A DNA stretch of 64,000 bases from an uncultured Erythrobacter sp. GTDB lineage: Bacteria; Pseudomonadota; Alphaproteobacteria; Sphingomonadales; Sphingomonadaceae. Where the stretch lies: the NCBI GenBank assembly GCA_947494705.1, contig CANLVN010000003.1, positions 682,001 to 746,000 on the forward strand, in the 5' to 3' direction. The notes below the pieces were generated by a model. The model did no database searches. It was not told the DNA's origin and saw only the letters and a program-made list of their open reading frames with translations. This document shows positions 37,902 through 46,721 of this stretch, one piece after another. Position 1 is the stretch's first letter, and each line of letters opens with the position of its first letter. The position numbers and the translations under genes are program-made.

Positions 37902-38927
37902 TTAACGGGACGGGGGAAGCGGTGCAAGGTGGGGCACTTCGCTCTCGCGCAGCCTCGCAGCAGTCTGGCGGGCAAGGTCGATCCAGGCGGATGGGGACTT
38001 CATGTCGAGGCAATCGATGCGATAGCGCGGGCGAACGGCGTTCATCCAGTCGGCCTTGTAGCGTTGGTCACCAGTGCCAAAGTCGACCAGTTCCACTCGG
38101 TCGACATCGATCACATGCTCGAACAATGCGGCGGATAAGGTCGTCCCGGGCGAGAGGCTGCGAGCACTTTCGAGATAGGCGAGCTTGTGAATGAAGGCGG
38201 TGCGCCCCTCGACAGTCCAGCATTGCGCGGCGACCGGCTCACCCTTGTGCCAAGCCATGCCGAAGCGCAATCGTCCTGCTGCGCCTTCCTCGCGCGCAAA
38301 CTGGCGAAGCATGGCGGGGTGGTCTTCTTCGGGCTTCCAGCTTGCGGCGTAGATTGCCTCATACTGGTCCCATAGCTCCTCGTCGAAATGGCGAAGTATC
38401 TGCGTTTCGACTTTCTTTGCCTTACGTTTGAAGGTGGTGCGCAGAGGGCCGGGACGCTGCGCCCAGTAATCGGCGAAACTGATGCCATCGACGTACAGAA
38501 TGTGGTTGATGTCGCATTGGGCAACCTCGACCCGCCAACCCGCATCGGCAAAGGCCGTCGCCAGCCGAGTGGCCGAACCGTCCTCCTCGGGAACCGGTTC
38601 AAGGGTGACGCGATGGGCGCGATTGCGCAGTTGACGGGCAATCTCTTGCAGCAGTCGATCGCCTTGCTCGCCGTCGGGAGCGAGCTGGCGCCATGTGAAG
38701 CTGTACCAATTGCGCAACGGAGTTATTCGCCCTCCATCCTGTATCAGGGCGAGTGCAGCGTTGGCATCGGCGTCGCTTGCAACAGCGATCAACGGCGTCA
38801 GGCCGGTGTCAGCGAGAAGAGAGTACCACTCGGCACGGTCGAACGGCGCGCGAGCGGCCTCGCCAGAATCCGTGGCAAAGATCTCTTGCAGAACGTTAAC
38901 CCTGTCGTGATACCGCGCTTCTATCAC
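37902..38927 (-). CDS. FemAB-like GNAT acyltransferase of the exopolysaccharide locus
   Basis: A 341-residue acyltransferase-like protein with a double GNAT/FemAB pattern. The second half (residues about 190-310) is best conserved, including AAQCWTVEGRTAFIHKLAYLE and VDFGTGDQRYKADW. It begins with GTG at 38927, preceded by gaagg. Only 31 bases separate it from the divergent ligase gene, so the promoters must overlap. A transfer of an acyl or aminoacyl group from the nearby carrier protein to a sugar or lipid is the likely role, by inference. Confidence 0.8.
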   Translation of the reverse strand: MIEARYHDRVNVLQEIFATDSGEAARAPFDRAEWYSLLADTGLTPLIAVASDADANAALALIQDGGRITPLRNWYSFTWRQLAPDGEQGDRLLQEIARQLRNRAHRVTLEPVPEEDGSATRLATAFADAGWRVEVAQCDINHILYVDGISFADYWAQRPGPLRTTFKRKAKKVETQILRHFDEELWDQYEAIYAASWKPEEDHPAMLRQFAREEGAAGRLRFGMAWHKGEPVAAQCWTVEGRTAFIHKLAYLESARSLSPGTTLSAALFEHVIDVDRVELVDFGTGDQRYKADWMNAVRPRYRIDCLDMKSPSAWIDLARQTAARLRESEVPHLAPLPPSR

Positions 38928-38958
38928 TTGCCTTCACTCTCCCGCTCTCAGGACAAAG

Positions 38959-40503
38959 ATGCCCGCAACGCCCGATCCTACCCCCTATCCGATCGATCAC
39001 CTTGCCGAACTGGCGATGGCGCGCGGGACAGGGAAGGCACCAGCGCTGGTGCTTCGTGACGAGGTGCTTAACCACGATGCGTTAAGAGAGCGTGTCGGGT
39101 GGCTCGCGGGCTGGTTGGCACGCGAGGTGCCTCAAAAGGGATCTCGCATTGCAAGCTGGGCTGCCAAAGGTGAGCTGACATGCCTGCTTCCGTTGGCAGC
39201 AGCGCGCGCAGGTCTGGTGTATGTTCCAATCAACCCGCTGCTAAAGCGAGCGCAAGTGAAGCATATTCTTGATGACAGCGGCGCGGCGATGCTGATCGCG
39301 ACCCCTTCGCGGTTGAAGTCGCTCGAAAATGGCGACTTACCGACAGGTTGCGCGACGTTCGAGGAGCAGGCGGCGCTGGATATGGCCCATGAAGCGGCCC
39401 TCGACCTCGGACCGTCGCAAGTGGACACCGACGACCTCTGCGCTATTCTGTACACCAGCGGATCGACAGGTCGGCCCAAGGGCGTCATGCTCAGCCATGC
39501 CAACCTGTGGCTTGGCGCCGTCAGTGTGGCGACCTATCTCGGAATGGCGGCGGATGACGTCACTCTAGCGGTGTTGCCACTATCCTTCGACTACGGACAG
39601 AACCAGTTGCTTTCGACCTGGTATGCTGGCGGGAGTGTGGTCCCGCTCGACTTCCTGTTTCCCAAGGACGTGGCAAAGGCCTGTGCGAAGTATTCTGTAA
39701 CAACGCTGGCCGCGGTTCCGCCGCTCTGGGTTCAGCTAACCGAGATCGACTGGCCAAACGACGCGAGCGCGCCCTTGCGACGCCTCACCAACAGTGGAGG
39801 GGCACTGACGATTGATCTCGTTTCGGACCTGCGTGCTATCTTTGCTGGCGCGGATCTTTATCCCATGTACGGGCTCACCGAAGCGTTTCGCTCGACCTAT
39901 CTCGACCCTTCGCTGGTGGATAAGCACCCAACCTCGATGGGCACCGCCATCCCTTTCGCCGAGATTCTTGTCGTCGATGACAATGGCGATGTTGCCGGTC
40001 CCGATGAAGAAGGCGAGCTCGTTCATTGCGGCCCACTGGTCGCACAAGGATATTGGCAGGACCCGGACCGCACCGCCGAGCGCTTCAAACCCGCGCCCAG
40101 CGCCTCAATTCATGGCGGCTTGGCGGTATGGTCGGGCGACCGGGTCAAGCGCGCAGCGAACGGTCTGATTTATTTCGTCGGCAGGCGCGATGCGATGATA
40201 AAGAGCGCGGGCAACCGGATCAGCCCTCAGGAAATCGAGGATGCGGCCATCGCGACCGATCTTGCCGCTGAGGCCGTCGCGCTCGGCATTCCCGATGAAC
40301 GGCTCGGCCACGCGGTCCATTTGGTGGTTCGTGGGACGATGGATGAAGCGGAACAAACCCGCTTTTCCAAGCTCTTACTCAAAGAACTTCCCAACTTTAT
40401 GCAACCACAGGCTATCCATTGGCGAGAGGCCATGCCGCTCAATCCGAACGGCAAGATCGACCGCACCGCGCTTTATCGTGAGCTGACCGGGGAGGGAGTG
40501 TGA
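38959..40503 (+). CDS. acyl-CoA ligase (AMP-forming), exosortase A system-associated
   Basis: A 514-residue member of the ANL superfamily. The P-loop is YTSGSTGRPKG at about 165-175, followed by MYGLTEAFRSTYL and the C-terminal NPNGKIDRTALYREL with the catalytic Lys. Order with the PLP decarboxylase is the usual one for the XrtA locus. Probable substrates are a carboxylic or amino acid activated for transfer to the carrier protein at 37500-37838. Its stop overlaps the next start (TGATG). Confidence 0.9.
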   Translation: MPATPDPTPYPIDHLAELAMARGTGKAPALVLRDEVLNHDALRERVGWLAGWLAREVPQKGSRIASWAAKGELTCLLPLAAARAGLVYVPINPLLKRAQVKHILDDSGAAMLIATPSRLKSLENGDLPTGCATFEEQAALDMAHEAALDLGPSQVDTDDLCAILYTSGSTGRPKGVMLSHANLWLGAVSVATYLGMAADDVTLAVLPLSFDYGQNQLLSTWYAGGSVVPLDFLFPKDVAKACAKYSVTTLAAVPPLWVQLTEIDWPNDASAPLRRLTNSGGALTIDLVSDLRAIFAGADLYPMYGLTEAFRSTYLDPSLVDKHPTSMGTAIPFAEILVVDDNGDVAGPDEEGELVHCGPLVAQGYWQDPDRTAERFKPAPSASIHGGLAVWSGDRVKRAANGLIYFVGRRDAMIKSAGNRISPQEIEDAAIATDLAAEAVALGIPDERLGHAVHLVVRGTMDEAEQTRFSKLLLKELPNFMQPQAIHWREAMPLNPNGKIDRTALYRELTGEGV

Positions 40504-41735
40504 TGAAAACCAAGCCTGTCGGACCGATCCCCTCCGGTTACGAAGCAATCAATGGCGAATTGGCAATTGGCGGGCGCACTGCGAGCGATCTCGTCGCAGC
40601 TGCCGGACGCACGCCCTTATTCGTTTATTCCAAAATGCATCTCGACCAACGGGTCGAGGATTTGCGCGCAGCCTTGCCCGAACGCATCGGCCTCAACTAC
40701 GCGGTCAAGGCCAACCCACACCCCGATGTCATCGCGCATATGGCACCCCTGGTTGATGGCTTCGACATCGCTTCGTCGGGTGAATTGGCGATGGTGCAAC
40801 GCGCCGGTATCGACGCCGAGCGGGTCAGCTTTGCGGGGCCGGGCAAACGCGACGACGAGCTTGAGGCCGCAATATCCGCAGGCGCGACGCTCAATTGTGA
40901 GTCCGAAGGCGAGGCTGATCGGTCGCTCGCAATCGGGCGGAAGGTCGGAAAACCGCCACGCGTGGCGATCCGGGTTAATCCCGATTTCGAACTGAAAGGC
41001 TCCGGCATGAAGATGGGCGGTGGCGCCAAGCCCTTCGGCGTCGATGCCGAGCGGGTTCCGGCGCTTGCGCGTAAGCTGATCGCCGAAGGAGCAGAGTGGA
41101 GGGGACTGCACATCTTCACTGGCAGCCAGGCGCTGAGTGCAGACGCAATCATAGAGGCGCAAACTAACGTTCTGGAATTGGCAGATAAATTGTCCAACGA
41201 GATTGGCGAAGCCGTGCCCAAGCTTAACATGGGCGGCGGTTTCGGCATCCCCTACTTTCCAGGTGACGAGCCACTCGACCTTGCAGCAGTCGGCAACGCC
41301 TTGAAGGCTCACGTTGCATCCCTGCCAGCATCGCTCACGCATTCCGATCTGTGTGTGGAGCTGGGCCGCTATCTCGTCGGCGAAGCGGGCGTCTATCTAT
41401 GCCGCGTCATTGATCGCAAGGTCAGCCATGGTGTCACCTACCTGGTGACCGATGGCGGACTGCACCACCAGCTCGCCGCTTCGGGCAATTTCGGTACGGT
41501 TGTTCGGCGCAATTATCCCGTCGCTATCGCCACGCAGTTCGAGAGCGAGGCGGAGGATGTGGTTAACGTTGTGGGATGCCTTTGCACGCCGCTTGACCGG
41601 CTTGCCGATGCAGCAATGCTGCCCCGCGCCGAAGTAGGCGATCTGGTCGCCGTGTTCTGCGCTGGTGCATACGGTGCGACCGCGTCCCCGGCGGATTTCC
41701 TTGGCCATGGCCCGGCAGCTCAAACGCTCGTTTAG
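40503..41735 (+). CDS. PLP-dependent decarboxylase, exosortase A system-associated
   Basis: A 410-residue fold-type III decarboxylase related to diaminopimelate and ornithine decarboxylases. The PLP-binding Lys is in NYAVKANPHPDV near residue 62, with the phosphate-binding MGGGFGIPYF and the C-terminal FCAGAYGATAS. A GTG one codon upstream (40500) is an alternative start. It probably decarboxylates an amino-acid derivative, perhaps while bound as a thioester, which would explain the adjacent ligase and carrier protein. Two hairpins follow its stop. Confidence 0.88.
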   Translation: MKTKPVGPIPSGYEAINGELAIGGRTASDLVAAAGRTPLFVYSKMHLDQRVEDLRAALPERIGLNYAVKANPHPDVIAHMAPLVDGFDIASSGELAMVQRAGIDAERVSFAGPGKRDDELEAAISAGATLNCESEGEADRSLAIGRKVGKPPRVAIRVNPDFELKGSGMKMGGGAKPFGVDAERVPALARKLIAEGAEWRGLHIFTGSQALSADAIIEAQTNVLELADKLSNEIGEAVPKLNMGGGFGIPYFPGDEPLDLAAVGNALKAHVASLPASLTHSDLCVELGRYLVGEAGVYLCRVIDRKVSHGVTYLVTDGGLHHQLAASGNFGTVVRRNYPVAIATQFESEAEDVVNVVGCLCTPLDRLADAAMLPRAEVGDLVAVFCAGAYGATASPADFLGHGPAAQTLV

Positions 41736-41752
41736 GGTTCGCCAACTCGCTG

Positions 41753-41782
41753 TCCCGAAACGGGATGGGGGCTGATTAGCCC
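41753..41782 (+). terminator. two tandem hairpins between the ligase-decarboxylase pair and the export genes
   Basis: TCCCG-aaa-CGGGA (41753-41765) and GGGCT-gatt-AGCCC (41769-41782), 18 bases after the decarboxylase stop. No U-tract follows. They may terminate part of the transcripts or mark a processing site. The AT-rich stretch at 41785-41815 beyond them is a likely place for a promoter of the export operon. Confidence 0.35.
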
Positions 41783-41907
41783 ACGTATCACTAACATTAT
41801 GTTCACCATTTTAAGCGAGGAACTGCGGTGTCTTCGCGGACCCAGTCGTGCAGGTCGCTCCTGCAAGCTCGAACCGGATCGCGTCATTTGGCCAAGGATA
41901 CGTTTAA

Positions 41908-42549
41908 ATGCTCATTTCGCCGACCATTTTCCGCAGTGCGGGAATTGCCCTTGCAACCGCCACTCTGGCTGCCTGCGCCGGGACCGGCCCTGAACTTCCC
42001 TCGGCCAGCTATGGCACCGGGCAAACCGCGCCCAGTGAAGAGTATATCATCGGACCGCTCGATGAATTGACGATCCATGTCTGGCGCAATCCTGAATTGA
42101 GCGCGGAAAAGATCCAGGTTCGCCCCGATGGCCGGATCACGATCCCGCTGGTGCGCGACATGCCCGCTGTCGGCAAGACCGCGACCCAGTTGCAAAACGA
42201 CATTCGTGACGAGCTCGTCGAATATATCGAGCAGCCCATCGTTTCGGTGATTGTCAACGAATTCAACTCGACCTTCGATCAGCAGATCAGGGTGGTCGGC
42301 TCGACCGAACAGCCTGCTTCCTTGCCATATCGCGCCAACATGACCGTGCTCGACGCGATGATCGCTGTCGGAGGTCTGAGCGAATTTGCTTCCGGCAACC
42401 GCGCCAAGCTGCTGCGCATCGACCGCGAGAGCGGCAAGCAGACCGAATATCGCCTGCGCCTTTCCGACCTGCTGAAACGCGGAGATAGCTCGGCCAACGT
42501 CATGCTGCGCCCAGGGGATACGATCATCATCCCCGAAAGCCGGTTCTAA
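41908..42549 (+). CDS. polysaccharide export lipoprotein (Wza/OPX type, XrtA-associated)
   Basis: Outer-membrane translocon component for exopolysaccharide. The 213-residue protein has lipobox LAAC (Cys23), a polysaccharide-export domain beginning YIIGPLDELTIHVWRNPELS (residues 46-65), and one SLBB-like beta-grasp domain. It is much shorter than Wza and lacks a clear C-terminal transmembrane helix, as usual for the XrtA-associated form. First gene of a 12-gene plus-strand run that ends at 54023. Confidence 0.92.
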   Translation: MLISPTIFRSAGIALATATLAACAGTGPELPSASYGTGQTAPSEEYIIGPLDELTIHVWRNPELSAEKIQVRPDGRITIPLVRDMPAVGKTATQLQNDIRDELVEYIEQPIVSVIVNEFNSTFDQQIRVVGSTEQPASLPYRANMTVLDAMIAVGGLSEFASGNRAKLLRIDRESGKQTEYRLRLSDLLKRGDSSANVMLRPGDTIIIPESRF

Positions 42550-42567
42550 GGGGGCACGGACGGCACG

Positions 42568-44091
42568 ATGAACGAAGTCTTCGAAGAGCTGCGCGCAGCG
42601 CTTTACTCGGTCTGGCATCGCCGCTGGCTGGCGCTGGCGGTGACGTGGGGCGTGTGCCTGCTCGGGTGGCTTATCGTGGCGATGATCCCAAACACGTACG
42701 AGTCCAAGGCCCGGATCTTTGTCGATGTTGACGATGTCCTGTCCGAACAGTTGGGGATTGCGGGCGACGGCCGCGAGGAAATCACACGTGTGCGTCAGAC
42801 GCTGCTGAGCTCGGTCAATCTCGAAAAGGTCATATCATCTACGAAGCTAGGCGAAGAGATCACCGAACGCAGCGCAATGGACACGGCGATCGCCGATCTC
42901 GCCAAAAAGGTGAAGGTTGAGAGCGAGGAGGACAACCTCTTCTCGATCACCGCCGAGGTGGGTATGGCGTCGCTCAGCGATGCCGAAAATGCGGTTCTGG
43001 CTCGCAATGTCGTGCAGAAGCTTCTCGATATTTTCCGCGAAGAACACATTTCCGGCAACCGCGCGGAGATCAGCGGTGCAATCGCCGACCTCAATGACCA
43101 GCTCGAAGAGCGCAAGCTAGAGCTTGAAGCTGCTGAAGAGCGGCGCCTGTCCTTTGAATCGCAGTATCCCGATCTTGTCGGCGGCTCGCAGACGCTGATC
43201 ACCCGGGTTCAGCAGGCACGCACAGAGCTGCGTGATATCGATGCCGATCTCGCGGCTGCGCAAAGTGCGCTGGGGGCCATCACAAGCCAGATCGCCAATA
43301 CACCGCGCACCCTGATCGGCGGAGAAAATGCGGTTGGTCCGCAAGCGGCTCTGATGCAGGCGCAATCGCAGCTGGCCGAACTACGGTCGCGAGGCCTGAC
43401 CGACCAACATCCAGACGTGAAGGCGACGAGCCGACAGGTTGAAATTCTTACCCGTCAGGCCGCCGCTGCCGGGCCCAATCAGGTTTCGGGTAATCCCAAC
43501 CCGGCCTACTCTTCGCTGATCGCCATGCGTGCGGATCGCCAGGCTTCGATTGAATCGCTTCAGGCGCGCCGTGCGGCTCTGCAATCGACCATCGCCTCCC
43601 TGATGGCGAGCCAGGCATCCGAGCCCGCGGTCGCCGCAGAAGCAAACCGGATCAGCCGCGATTACGACGTGCTGCGTACCAATTATGAGAACCTGCTGAA
43701 GGATCGCGAGAAACTGCGCACGCGCGGTGATGTCGTGGATGAGACGAGCCAGTATAAGTTCGACTTGGTCGATCCGCCCGTGGTGCCTCAGGCACCCGCC
43801 GCACCCAATCGTCCGCTGCTCTTGCTCGGCGTGCTGCTGCTCGGCTGCGGTGCGGGCGCCGGCGTTGCCTATGCTGTCGGCCAGCTGCGTTCGAGCTTTG
43901 CCACGACGCAGAAGCTTGAAAAATCCATGGGCCTGCCGGTGATCGGTTCGGTCTCGCTGACCCTTTCGGATAGCGCCAGGGCACTGCGCGGTCGTCGTCT
44001 CAAGCAATTTGTCGGAGGCTGCGCAGCTTTGGTGGGTGTGTTGGTTGTCCTGCTGGCCATCGAGATCGTGTCTGTTGGGACCATCGCGTGA
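42568..44091 (+). CDS. polysaccharide chain-length determinant (Wzc-like PCP, XrtA-associated)
   Basis: An inner-membrane co-polymerase that sets polymer length. The 507 residues have an N-terminal helix (about 18-40), a long periplasmic coiled-coil region (about 160-360), a helix near 415-440 and a terminal hydrophobic segment (480-502). The motif PPVVPQAPAAPNRPLL precedes the later membrane segment and is the Pro-rich signature of PCP proteins. Its kinase partner is separate and encoded next. Confidence 0.92.
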   Translation: MNEVFEELRAALYSVWHRRWLALAVTWGVCLLGWLIVAMIPNTYESKARIFVDVDDVLSEQLGIAGDGREEITRVRQTLLSSVNLEKVISSTKLGEEITERSAMDTAIADLAKKVKVESEEDNLFSITAEVGMASLSDAENAVLARNVVQKLLDIFREEHISGNRAEISGAIADLNDQLEERKLELEAAEERRLSFESQYPDLVGGSQTLITRVQQARTELRDIDADLAAAQSALGAITSQIANTPRTLIGGENAVGPQAALMQAQSQLAELRSRGLTDQHPDVKATSRQVEILTRQAAAAGPNQVSGNPNPAYSSLIAMRADRQASIESLQARRAALQSTIASLMASQASEPAVAAEANRISRDYDVLRTNYENLLKDREKLRTRGDVVDETSQYKFDLVDPPVVPQAPAAPNRPLLLLGVLLLGCGAGAGVAYAVGQLRSSFATTQKLEKSMGLPVIGSVSLTLSDSARALRGRRLKQFVGGCAALVGVLVVLLAIEIVSVGTIA

Positions 44092-44101
44092 GGGGGATGA
44101 C

Positions 44102-45091
44102 ATGACCGAACACAGTAAGATCGACGTAAAGCGGGACAGCGCAGCTTCGCTGTTCGAACGGGCAGACGCATCCTTCGGCCTTGACGCTTTCGGGTCAACC
44201 GCCGTGCCGCGTGACCTACCCGAAGCGCCGCGTCCGGCCCCTCGCGCAAAGCCAACGAAGTCGCGTGTCTCAACAGCTCAAGCCACTGTGTCCGAGCCGA
44301 GCGCAAGCAGTGCGGCCCCTGAGGAAATCGCAATCGAACCGAGCGTGGATCCGGCCGTTGTCTTCTCCGGCGCAAGCGTTGCGATCGATCGCGAACTCCT
44401 GCGTGAAGGAGGCCTCATTGTGCCTGGGGAACCGGTCACTGGATTGCTCGAAGAATTCCGCATCGTAAAACGCGAGCTCCTCGCGGACGCCCGCGCGTCA
44501 GGCGACGAAATGGCTCGCCGCATCCTCGTGTGTTCGCCCCATCCGGGGGAGGGCAAGACCTATTGCGCTGCCAATCTCGCCATCGCGCTCGCGGCAGAAC
44601 ACGATGTCGAAGTCGTTCTCGTCGATGCTGATGTACTGAACCCCTCCGTGACGAAGCGTCTGGGTATCGAGGATGGACCTGGGCTTATGGACGCGCTCGC
44701 TGATCCCGCGATCCGTCCGGAAACTCTGGTTCAACGCACCGATATCGACGGCTTGTGCGTGTTGCCAGCCGGATCACGCAACGCACGCGATGCCGAATAC
44801 CTGAGCAGTCGACACACTGGCGAGGTGCTTGATCGGCTTATGCGCGGCGCACCCAATCGTTACTTCATTTTCGACACGCCGCCCGCGCTCGCGGCATCGC
44901 CTGCCGCGGAACTTGCCGGGCATGTTGGGCAGGCTCTGCTGATTGTCCGGGCCGATGAAACCAGCCAGGCCGCGCTCGAAGATGCGCGCCAGCTCCTTTC
45001 CGCCTGTCCCGATATCAAATTGCTGCTCAATGCAGCGCAATTCAGCCCATCCGGTCGCCGCTTCGGCGATTACGGTGAAAAGGGAGAATGA
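44102..45091 (+). CDS. CpsD/CapB-family protein-tyrosine-kinase-like ATPase, XrtA-associated
   Basis: A 329-residue cytosolic P-loop protein. It has Walker A CSPHPGEGKTY (144-154) and Walker A' VLVDAD (173-178). The N-terminal 120 residues are low in complexity. Active BY-kinases end in a Tyr cluster; here the tail (RRFGDYGEKGE) has one Tyr only. Autophosphorylation may be reduced, or regulation may rest on the ATPase cycle. It acts with the chain-length protein just upstream. Start at 44102, 11 bases after the previous stop. Confidence 0.88.
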   Translation: MTEHSKIDVKRDSAASLFERADASFGLDAFGSTAVPRDLPEAPRPAPRAKPTKSRVSTAQATVSEPSASSAAPEEIAIEPSVDPAVVFSGASVAIDRELLREGGLIVPGEPVTGLLEEFRIVKRELLADARASGDEMARRILVCSPHPGEGKTYCAANLAIALAAEHDVEVVLVDADVLNPSVTKRLGIEDGPGLMDALADPAIRPETLVQRTDIDGLCVLPAGSRNARDAEYLSSRHTGEVLDRLMRGAPNRYFIFDTPPALAASPAAELAGHVGQALLIVRADETSQAALEDARQLLSACPDIKLLLNAAQFSPSGRRFGDYGEKGE

Positions 45092-46704
45092 CGGTGAGCG
45101 TCATGACGAAATACCTGATCCCGGGCGTAGCTGCTTTGGCAGTCGCAACGCCTGCATTCGCGCAGGACTCGCAAGAGCGCCGCGCGGTAAGCGTGCAGCC
45201 TTATATCGAGGTTAGCCAGGTCCTGACTGCCGAGCTTTCGCCGGGGGATGAGGTCTTGACCTTTACCCAGGTGGCCGCGGGGGTCGACCTTAATGCACAA
45301 GGGCGCAATGCGGGCGGTTCGCTCTCGCTGCGCTATGAGCGCAATATCGGCTACGGCGATACGCTCGACACCGACACGGTCAGCGGCGTCGCGCGAGGTT
45401 ATGTCGCTCTGGTGCCGAGGACTCTCACTCTCGAAGCCGGTGCTCTGGCGAGCCGCACCCGAGTAGATAACGGCGGAGCGGTCTCGCCCAATCCGCTGGT
45501 CAGCGAAGATGCGACCAGCCAGGTCTATTCGCTGTATGCCGGGCCAAGTCTTGCAACGCGTGCTGGGCCGGTGGATATCACCGCAGTTGCCCGCATTGGT
45601 TACAACCGGTTTGAGGCCGATGACGCAGTGGTCGACACGGACGGAAATCCGGTCGATGTCTTCGATGACAGCGTCACCTATTCCGGCCAGGTGCGCGCTG
45701 GCACACGCGCAGGCAATCCATTGCCAGTCGGCCTCGCAGTTACCGCAGGCGGTTATCAGGAAGACGTCTCCAATCTCGATCAGCGAGTGCGAGATGTCTA
45801 TGTGCGCGGCGACGTGACGGTTCCCGTCACACCTTCGCTCGCGATCGTTGGTGGTGTCGGATACGAAGACGTCGAGATTTCGAGCCGTGACGCGTTGCGC
45901 GACGGCGATGGCAATCCGGTCATTGGCAACGATGGCCGGCTCGTGACCGATGAAGCTTCACCGCGTCTGGTCGCTTTCGATGTCGATGGGCTGCTTTGGG
46001 ATGTCGGGGTAATGTGGCGCCCATCTTCGCGCACCTCGCTCGAAGCGCGCGTGGGTGAACGCTATGACAGCACGACCTACTACGGGACCTTTACCTATGT
46101 GCCGAGTAGCCGCAGCTCGCTGGCTGTGTCGGTTTACGATTCGGTCAGCGGTTTCGGTGGTCTGCTCAACAATTCACTGGCGCAGCTTTCCAGCGATTTT
46201 GTCGCCGCACGTAACCCGGTCACTGGGGATTTCGGCGGGTTGGTATCAGGAGATGAGGGTTCGGCGCTTATCAATTCGCTCGGCTCGGTACGTTCCTCGG
46301 CATTCCGTGGACGCGGAGTTGCTGCCACTTACCAACGTCAGATCGGCCGCCTGAATGCCGCAATTGGCGCAGGCTACGACCGTCGAAAGTTCATCGCGCC
46401 TGAAGGCACAGCGCTGGCGGCGGCGAACGGGATTGTCGACGAAAGCTACTACGTCACGGGCTCGCTTAGCCGTCAGATCGGCGATCGCGCGAGCCTCCAG
46501 ACGAACGCCTACGTCAACTGGTTCGAGTCCGGAACCGCCAACGGTGACCTGACCGCTTTGGGCGCGTCCGCCGCCTATAGCCAGGCGATCTCCGGCGGTC
46601 TTTCGGCGCGCGCAGCGGTCGCGGTCGACTATTTCGACAGCGAATTTTCGGCAGAGGATTTTGCGACTGCAACAGCGCTGCTCGGCCTGCGCTACGACTT
46701 CTGA
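45088..46704 (+). CDS. outer-membrane beta-barrel protein, XrtA/PEP-CTERM-associated
   Basis: A 538-residue barrel with a signal peptide ending in AFAQ and a C-terminal Phe (LGLRYDF), the outer-membrane insertion signal. Alternating polar and hydrophobic beta strands fill the protein. The ATG at 45088 overlaps the kinase stop, but AGGGAG is only one base upstream of it; a GTG at 45094 has better spacing (seven bases) and may be the true start. The likely role is passage of the polymer, together with the export lipoprotein. The function is inferred from the locus. Confidence 0.85.
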   Translation: MTVSVMTKYLIPGVAALAVATPAFAQDSQERRAVSVQPYIEVSQVLTAELSPGDEVLTFTQVAAGVDLNAQGRNAGGSLSLRYERNIGYGDTLDTDTVSGVARGYVALVPRTLTLEAGALASRTRVDNGGAVSPNPLVSEDATSQVYSLYAGPSLATRAGPVDITAVARIGYNRFEADDAVVDTDGNPVDVFDDSVTYSGQVRAGTRAGNPLPVGLAVTAGGYQEDVSNLDQRVRDVYVRGDVTVPVTPSLAIVGGVGYEDVEISSRDALRDGDGNPVIGNDGRLVTDEASPRLVAFDVDGLLWDVGVMWRPSSRTSLEARVGERYDSTTYYGTFTYVPSSRSSLAVSVYDSVSGFGGLLNNSLAQLSSDFVAARNPVTGDFGGLVSGDEGSALINSLGSVRSSAFRGRGVAATYQRQIGRLNAAIGAGYDRRKFIAPEGTALAAANGIVDESYYVTGSLSRQIGDRASLQTNAYVNWFESGTANGDLTALGASAAYSQAISGGLSARAAVAVDYFDSEFSAEDFATATALLGLRYDF

Positions 46705-46721
46705 TTTGGGGAACAGAACCG

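Noticed and set aside
37059..38138. 359-codon plus-strand frame opposite hydrolase 2, the acyl carrier protein and the GNAT gene
   Set aside because: It runs through three supported genes on the other strand and has no domain signature.
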